From Heterotrichella gracilis (lineage: Eukaryota > Sar > Xanthophyceae > Tribonematales > Xanthonemataceae), in contig JAULBX010007885.1 of assembly GCA_032358255.1 (NCBI GenBank), positions 55,508-119,507 of the forward strand: DNA of 64,000 nt, given 5' to 3'. The position numbers were made by a program, and so were the translations under genes. Each line of letters starts with the position of its first letter. Within the stretch, counting starts at the first letter, position 1. The notes beneath the pieces were generated by a model, which was given only the letters and a program-made list of their open reading frames with translations, made no database searches and had not been told where the DNA came from. This document shows positions 57,725-64,000 of this stretch, one piece after another.

Positions 57725-60700
57725 ATGGCTTTGGAGCACGAAAAGCTACTATTCAGCCAAGGAGGCCCTCTGCACAGGGCTGCCTACAAGGTAACAGCTG
57801 GGACCTTGAACATGTGCAAGCCCCACTGTGGAGGTGACTGGACAGTAAAGCAGTGTGTTCAACCATGCCCCACCTGAGCACCAACCAAGCAATGTGTATT
57901 TGCCTCTGCAAGATCTGCACGCCGCAAGTGTGCCCATATCACCAAGGCGCTCAGGCAGGAGAGCATGCTTTGCAACCTAGTGGTTTGGGACCCTGTATCT
58001 TTCAGGCTTGGTGACCATATCGTCCCGCTCCTGCCCACGCAGTCCAACACCCCAAGCGTGGCTGCGCTGCTGGCGAGGGGCGCAGACCTCACGGAGACCA
58101 ACGAGCATGGCGCCACAGCCTTCCACGCAGCCGTGTGTCCCGAAACCTACGCCCACCTGGCCCTGCAAACCCTTACAGTGCTGCTGCGCCAGCCCGGGGC
58201 ACCTGACGTGCTGGACAGCCCCGACGCCTCCGGCACCACGCCCCTCCACCTGGCCTGTGCGGGGGGGCATGGGGACCTGGTGGCGGCCCTGGTGGGGGCT
58301 GGGGCAGACCCACGGCGGCGCGACCAGGCGGGCAACAGCGCGCTGCACTATGCTGCCAGTTGTGAGGCATGCAGGCACAGCAAGGTGGGGTAGGGGAGGA
58401 CGGGGGCGGGTCTGACTGGCGTTAGGGTTCACGGGGATGAAGGCACCACATGCGGCACTTGCTCTGCCTCCATGCCGGCCTAGGGGCCTTAAAGGCACTG
58501 CCAGGTGCACTGTGTGATGGATGCATTAGTTCCAGGCGGGTCAGCTGGTTGACTGACAGACATTCTGGCCTCGCTGCTAGGGTTTTGAAGGGTTTGGCTC
58601 TCCCTGCCGCAGGCAGCAGAGTGCAGCCCTGGTGTCACGCGCATGCTGGGCGCACTGCTCGCACCACAGCCAGCACCCAGCACCAGCGGGGACAACACAC
58701 ATGGGCCAGGGGAGGAGGAGGAACCCCACACAGTGCCTAGCAGCTCAGCGGACGACAACGGGCATGTGGGTAGCAGTGGCAGTGGCGCTGTGAGTGCTGA
58801 GTGTTGGCGAGCCAATGGCGATGGCTGGACCCCGCTGCACACCGCCGCAGCCACTGGCCACCTGTCCATGGTGAGGCTCATGGTGCGATATGGAGCAGAT
58901 GCAAGGTGAGGAATTTCCACGAAATTTAGCACTGCAGGGCATGCACCAGCGCATCGAATGCAGTAAGCAGCGAGGACCTCCAGTCGCGTAGGATCAATAA
59001 ATGGTATAAACAATGCCAGGAAAGGGCTGCTTGGCGCCGCATGTGCAATATTGAATGTAAGTAACAAACCAAACTGACATGGGTAGGTCGGGTGGGTGCG
59101 TCAGGCGGTCGGTGGGTGCGTCATGTGGGTGCGTTCATTTATCTTACGTCACAGTTCTCGGTTGCCTGCTGCTGCAGTGCCAAGACGCATTCAGGGGAGA
59201 CTGCGCTCGATCTGGCCAAGCGAGGAGGGTACCTGGCCATCATCGCATGGCTGCAGGAGCATGCACTGCCTAACCCTGCCACAACACCCAGCACGCTTGA
59301 AGCTGGGTCAAGCGCTGAGCCCTGCCCTGCCCACATCCCTGGGGATGCTCCACGGTGAGCCTCAGCCCCCACTTGTTGCATATGGGGGTGCATGCAGCAA
59401 GGATGGGGCAAGGCTAGCACTGCCTTGCAAATATTGTCAAAGCCAATGCCATGTGCATGCCCCCTAACAATAGTTTGTTCCACCGGCATGCACATGTATG
59501 CACCAGCATACCTGTCATGTACACAGTCCTCATTGCTACCATATTCCCCACCCGTATTTGACGGACCCCAAATCGCCTCCCGATGCTCTGATTCTACACT
59601 CCAGCGCCACTGCAGGGCTATAGCAACGCGCACGCATGTAGCTGATTTCGCCGAAGGGACATGCATGCACCCGCACACCTATGCATGCATTGGCTCGGCG
59701 GCAACAACCCTCCCCAAACCCATACCACGTGCTTCCGCACATCCAACTCTATTTCACTCATCACTGCTTTCCCCCCCTGCCCCTCCCCAGCCAGCGCATT
59801 GCCTTCCAGCTGTCCGATTTTACCCTCCTGCGGCGCCTGGGTGAGGGCAGCCTGTCCAGCGTGGTGCTGGCGCGCGCACGGGGCAGCGGGCAGCAGTACG
59901 CGCTCAAGATACTTGAGAAGGCGTACGTGGTCAAGTGCAAGATGGACCAGGTGGGTAGGGGGAGTAGCAGTGGCAGAGTTGGTGGGGCTGTGCAATGCTT
60001 GCAGTGGCTGCGGAGGCGGTGCATAGCCTTGCATGTGACCAAATGCGTAGGCTGGCATGTTGGCCAAATGTGTCAATGGCCAGAGCATGGTCTTCATCAT
60101 CACTGTTACTTACAAGGATTTACGAGGATGGGGACTGAAAATTATTACCATTCATGACGTGATAACAGGATAATTGCTCCGAGTTCCCCAATTTGAGGTG
60201 CATTACCGCGTGAGTGGACTATGTGCACTACGCATTTGCATCCATGCACTTAGGGATGAAACCCCCGCTGCCCCATGTACCCACTGCGGGTAAATCCCCC
60301 TTGGCCCCCAGGCTGTCAACCACGAGCGCAAGGTGTCCCTATCCCTAAACCACAAACCTTGAACCCTAAACCCTTACCCCCCAGGCTGTCAATCGCGAGC
60401 GCCAGGTGCTCCTGTCCCTAGACTACCCAGGCATCGCGCGCCTGCTGTTCACGTTCCAGGACGACACCAGCCTCTACTTTGGACTGGAGTACTGCCCCAA
60501 CGGTGAGCATGGGCCCGTGGAATGGGGCGGCCGGGATGGTGTGTGTCCGGTACATGGCTTGGAAGGAGCGCATGAGCAAATCTTGGGTGGCAGACCGGAT
60601 TTAAGGGTGCTTTGGCACACCAGTGGTGGTGCGTGTGATGCTTGGTGCCCACCGCTACCTGCAGCAGTGACCTGGTGCTCCGCAGGGCATCACATGGCGT

Positions 60701-62189
60701 GCGTGCGCACTGGGGATGGGAAAAAGTTGGTTGGCAGGTTTTTGGTGACCTGTGTTAGGGTTAGTCTTCTGGTCCAGGTAGACGCCAGCAAATGCCTGAC
60801 TGCTTCATCACCCAGTCTTGCCCATGCTGAGATGACCACTTCCCCCCCCCCCTAGGCGAGCTGTTTGACCAGATCCAGCGCCAGGAGCGCCTGCCCGAGG
60901 ATGTTGCCCGCGTGTACGCAGCCGAGGTGGTGCTCATGCTGGAGTACCTGCGGCAGCGCCACGTGGCGCACAGGGACATCAAGCCCGAGAACCTGCTGCT
61001 GGATGAGGCAGGGCACCTCAAGCTGGTGGACTTTGGGAGCGTCAAGGTGGAGGAGGAGGGGGGCCATGGGGAGGGCAAGGATGGGAAGCTAGGCAGGCGC
61101 AAGTCGTCGTTTGTGGGGACTGCGGATTACGTCTCGCCAGAGGTGCGGCTGTGCATGAACCATGGAGCAGCTTTGGCATGCACCTGTATTGTGGGTGGCA
61201 ATCCGGAGCATGGTGCATATCACGTGGTCCTGCAATGCTGGCGTGGGCATCGGCACCACCAATTGGGCAATTAGGGCACACATGTTCCTTAGTGACCACC
61301 AAAACTCTTGCTATATAGTCAGCTAGTTACATGTTGGATGCATTCACAAATGGTGACCACACGCCATGCCCCTGTTTGTGTTGACCAAGACCCTAAACCC
61401 TGCCCTTTGCTCCCAGGTCCTGAACGGCCAGTCCTCCGGGACTGCCGCCGACCTGTGGGCCCTGGGCTGCCTGGTGCACCAGATGCTGGGCCACCGGCCG
61501 CCCTTCCAGCAGGCAACCGAGTACCTCACCTTCCAGCGCATCTCCGCGTGCAGCTACTCCCCCCTGCCGGATGTGTCCCTCGAGGCCCTTGATCTCATCG
61601 CACAGCTGCTGAAGCTGGAGCCCTCGCAGCGACTAGGTAATTACCAGGTGGTGGAGGGCGTCGAGGGGTTTGGTGGGGCTGGATGCGAGGGTTGCGAGGA
61701 ATGTATTAGGGGTGCACCGATGCACAACACATGCAAGGAGGGACAGTTGCATGTAAGCAATACCAAAATTGTGTCATTGAAACCTGCCTGACGGCCTTCA
61801 CCCGGCACATGCCTTGGCTGTACATCTGGCCACGCCAGCGGCCTGGGGGGTGAAAATGGCACATCCACCATTGAAGCATTTGGCGTGTGAATTGCATGCC
61901 TCGCATTGAGGATCTTGATGTGCATTAAGAGTCTTCACATGTGTCCGAGTGGCACAGGATGTGGTATTGGTATGCATGCCACCGCCTCACCAGCATTGCT
62001 GTGTGTGCAGGGGCTGGGCCTGACGGCTTCAGCCAACTCAAAGCACACCCTTTCTTTGAGGGTATCGACTGGGAGCGGCTGCGTGACCTGCCTGCACCCC
62101 ATTTCGTGCCCGATCCCCTGGCTGGGGCGGAGGATGAAGCGGACGACTGGGAGCTGAGGTCACTGCAGGAGGCGCTGCCAAAGTATTGA
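57725..62189 (+). CDS. Ankyrin-repeat / PDK1-like AGC kinase fusion
   Basis: Nine exons in phase, 613 residues: 57725-57790, 58043-58384, 58613-58905, 59178-59354, 59791-59950, 60385-60502, 60856-61142, 61417-61636, 62011-62189. Residues 1-270 form ankyrin repeats ([72 protein letters not shown]). Residues about 297-585 are a kinase closest to PDK1: [10 protein letters not shown] glycine loop, [25 protein letters not shown], an activation loop [13 protein letters not shown] with the Ser that PDK1 autophosphorylates, and [18 protein letters not shown]. All catalytic residues are present. The C-terminal PH domain that targets animal and plant PDK1 to phosphoinositides is missing; only about 35 acidic residues follow the kinase. 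Exons 2-9 are secure; the first exon rests on phase and an ankyrin-like PLHRAAYK. Confidence 0.9.
58999..59025 (+). repeat. Intronic WYK-type relic, copy 3
   Basis: AAATGGTATAAAC followed by AATGCCAGGAAAGG in intron 3 of the ankyrin-kinase gene. It reads KWYKQCQER. Confidence 0.45.
60301..60420 (+). repeat. Tandem copy of acceptor plus exon 6 start (PDK1-like)
   Basis: The acceptor and first 36 bases of exon 6 (60374-60420, CCCCCCAG/GCTGTCAATCGCGAGCG...) are preceded by a copy at 60301-60347 (CCCCCAG/GCTGTCAACCACGAGCG...). About 30 of 36 exon bases are identical and the offset is 73 bp. The spacer is made of CCCTAAA-like heptamers. This is the mirror case of the donor duplications. Confidence 0.85.
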
Positions 62190-63249
62190 TTACAAGCTAG
62201 GGGATGCAAAACGCCAGTATGGTTGCACTGTGATTTTATTCAGGAACAAATGACACTGATATTTTTTGCGCTTAGCACTGACATTTCAATTTTGGCACGA
62301 AGTCGTAGTGGTTGCCCCAACCTTTAAGAATGGCGCCACCCGTACAGTCCACTCCCAGCGGCATGACATTGTCATGCAGCATCATATGCTGTAGCTGTGC
62401 ACAGTTTGAATCGTTGCGTGCAGCTCCGTAGCGGAGCGGCGCTTGCCCAATGTTTACATACATGTATGAATTCAACCAGCTCAGCCTGAGCACTAACCAA
62501 TAGTTTACCGTACTGGCAAGAAAGGTTCAACCCAACCATTTTCACTGATGTTTTTAACTGTTTTTTTCATTTCAAACTGCAGAATAGTTGGATCTTTAGG
62601 GTTTTAAACCCATGCATTTTTAGACAGCTGAGTCTGCTTGCAGTGCTGGTGACCACTGGCAGTGATTAAGAGCTGAGACTCAGTAACACACGTTTATACC
62701 ACTAAGCTGCCAAACAAACCCTCTGGGCATTGGCAAAACCACTTATAAGGCGCTATATGAGTCGTGCACGCAAGATAACTGGCAGCGAGTGCTTGCCGTG
62801 CATGTCGACATGTAGCAGGAAGCACGACTACCTGTGTCACAATAGATGACGGGCTTGCCAGATCTAGGGCACAGATTACTTCTCCAGCATGGTTGATGTG
62901 ACACCTGATATTATCTTATTAAGTGGGTGTGCACGCATCAACAGCTGCACTCCAACGGCATACATATGTCAACACAGCAATGGCCTCACCAGCTGGTCTC
63001 CTGCACACTGTGGCTTGCACTCAGGCACAGCTTAACAGTCTTGGCAGAGACAGCACTGTGGTCACTGCGCAGGGTCCGTGCTTGCCAATTTGGGGTCTGC
63101 ACCCCAGACTGGTTGTCTCCGTGGCAATCATGTTAAAGTGTTACAATAGGCGCATTAAGCCACCATTCACAACAAACAATCCTGATCATACGCGTGCTTA
63201 ACCTACTAGGTTACGCAAGCATCAAAGGTAAGCGACACGAAGAACAAGC
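62190..63249. other. Intergenic region, no supported gene
   Basis: 3' flank of the ankyrin-kinase gene. AT content rises along this stretch. No coding exon, repeat or RNA gene was recognised. Confidence 0.45.
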
Positions 63250-63534
63250 GTGCAATCAGCAACGCTGTTCTTGTGCAACCCACCACCAGCCGTCAAGCGC
63301 CGAGTGCATCAAGGGTGGTACAAAAAGATAAAAACAAGGGCAAGAACAAACACTACCCTAAACCCTATGCCAATCAAAACCCTATTGAGTGAAAGCGAAC
63401 CAAGCCTCACGGCGACAATATCTAGCGTGACACCTGTGAAGTTATTCGTGTCGCACGAAAAAAACGGGTCGGAAACAATGGACGAGTCGATAATTGCTGT
63501 TGTCGATGCTGAAACTGGTGTTTTTAATGATTGA
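63250..63534 (+). CDS. Uncertain open frame, AT-rich, possible mobile-element relic
   Basis: An open frame of 94 codons with Lys/Thr/Ser-rich composition and AT-rich codons (GAA, AAA, AAT), unlike the GC-rich genes of the window. No domain is recognised. It contains RRVHQGWYKKIKTRAR, which loosely resembles the WYK relics in three introns, and an internal ACCCTAAACCCTA telomere-like stretch. It could be an exon of a gene outside the window, a decayed transposon, or chance. Confidence 0.2.
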   Translation: MQSATLFLCNPPPAVKRRVHQGWYKKIKTRARTNTTLNPMPIKTLLSESEPSLTATISSVTPVKLFVSHEKNGSETMDESIIAVVDAETGVFND

Positions 63535-64000
63535 CCGTCGCCGACTTAATTTTAGCATTCGAACTCCTCTCGACCATTATTTAAATCACCTCCAATGGAT
63601 TTCAACCCAAGTATTTTTAGATTTTTACCTTTCTTGCCAGTACGGTATTACTGATTAGAACTTTGAAAATCTTAATGTGGTGCTTGTTATGATCTTGAGC
63701 ATCAAATTTTGTGAAATCGCGTCGTCCTCAGCTCGCCGGGGACCCGGTCTGTATTTAACCTTTCACCACTTTCAGGGTGAAACATTTATCCATCGCTGCC
63801 CTTTGATATGTTTCATTTCTTTTATGTTCACCCTTTTCAACCCCGGAGCCCGCCATCCTGGTATCAACTTGAAGTCACTTGGCAAGTGTTGGCCGGCCAA
63901 TCGGGCCCTTCTCCTCCACTGCGCTCACCCCGGGCCGTGCGCCGCGCCGTGCCGGCCGTGCGTCGCGCCGCGCCGGCCGTGCGCAGGCCGCTGAAGCCGG
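63535..64000. other. Window end, AT-rich then GC-rich repeat
   Basis: AT-rich to about 63850, then sharply GC-rich. The end carries a 21-bp tandem unit (see 63934). A gene may begin beyond the window. Confidence 0.4.
63934..63990 (+). repeat. 21-bp GC-rich tandem repeat
   Basis: GCCGTGCGCCGCGCCGTGCC-type units start at 63934, 63955 and (partial) 63976. Confidence 0.8.

Noticed and set aside
1-64000. CRISPR arrays, bacterial operons, rRNA or tRNA genes
   Set aside because: No regularly spaced identical repeats with unique spacers, no ribosome-binding-site-led gene strings, and no rRNA or convincing tRNA T-loop context was seen. A covariance search would be needed to exclude tRNAs firmly.

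Overview
The window is nuclear DNA of a eukaryote, most likely a green alga (Chlorophyta). Genes are split by many short spliceosomal introns (donors mostly GTGGGT or GTGAGT, acceptors in C-rich tracts ending in CAG). Exons are GC-rich and intergenic DNA is more AT-rich. Plant-type telomere heptamers (TTTAGGG/CCCTAAA) are scattered through introns. The gene set includes a plastid-lumen DUF2358 protein, a plant-type TauE exporter, a sterol-glucosyltransferase-like enzyme, a plant-type fatty alcohol oxidase and a plant/algal-style TKL kinase. There are no operons, rRNA, CRISPR or prokaryotic signals. I spliced the genes by hand; exon phases agree throughout except where stated.

Layout: a TauE/SafE-like membrane exporter (1339-3743, +); a small basic/acidic/coiled-coil protein with a P-x-N-T-x-x-F-L-M motif resembling HEXIM (6289-7346, -), divergent from a 22-exon NUP155 nucleoporin (8033-19767, +); an unrecognised gene with an apparent frameshift (20503-22898, +); a single-exon thylakoid-lumen-type DUF2358/NTF2-like protein (25041-25757, -); a single-pass membrane TKL kinase with a Cys-rich ectodomain (27066-36130, +); a UGT80-like glycosyltransferase (37597-40087, +); an unrecognised low-complexity protein (40535-42413, +); an 11-exon ankyrin-repeat protein (43548-49192, -); a GMC-type long-chain fatty alcohol oxidase (51034-56780, +); and an ankyrin-repeat/PDK1-like kinase fusion (57725-62189, +). 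The genes do not form an obvious pathway; they look like an ordinary housekeeping and signalling neighbourhood.

The most unusual feature is structural. In five introns of four genes the last (or first) 30-50 bases of an exon, with its splice site, are repeated in tandem inside the adjoining intron, with TTTAGGG-like heptamers at or near the junctions. A telomere-like tandem array also lies in intergenic DNA at 23.15-23.38 kb. This suggests a local process that copies exon borders together with telomere-like DNA. Other points are a partial segmental duplication carrying the 3' end of the DUF2358 gene, a hairpin (MITE-like) insertion in an intron, six pentapeptide repeats stranded in an intron, and a short intronic relic that recurs at three sites.
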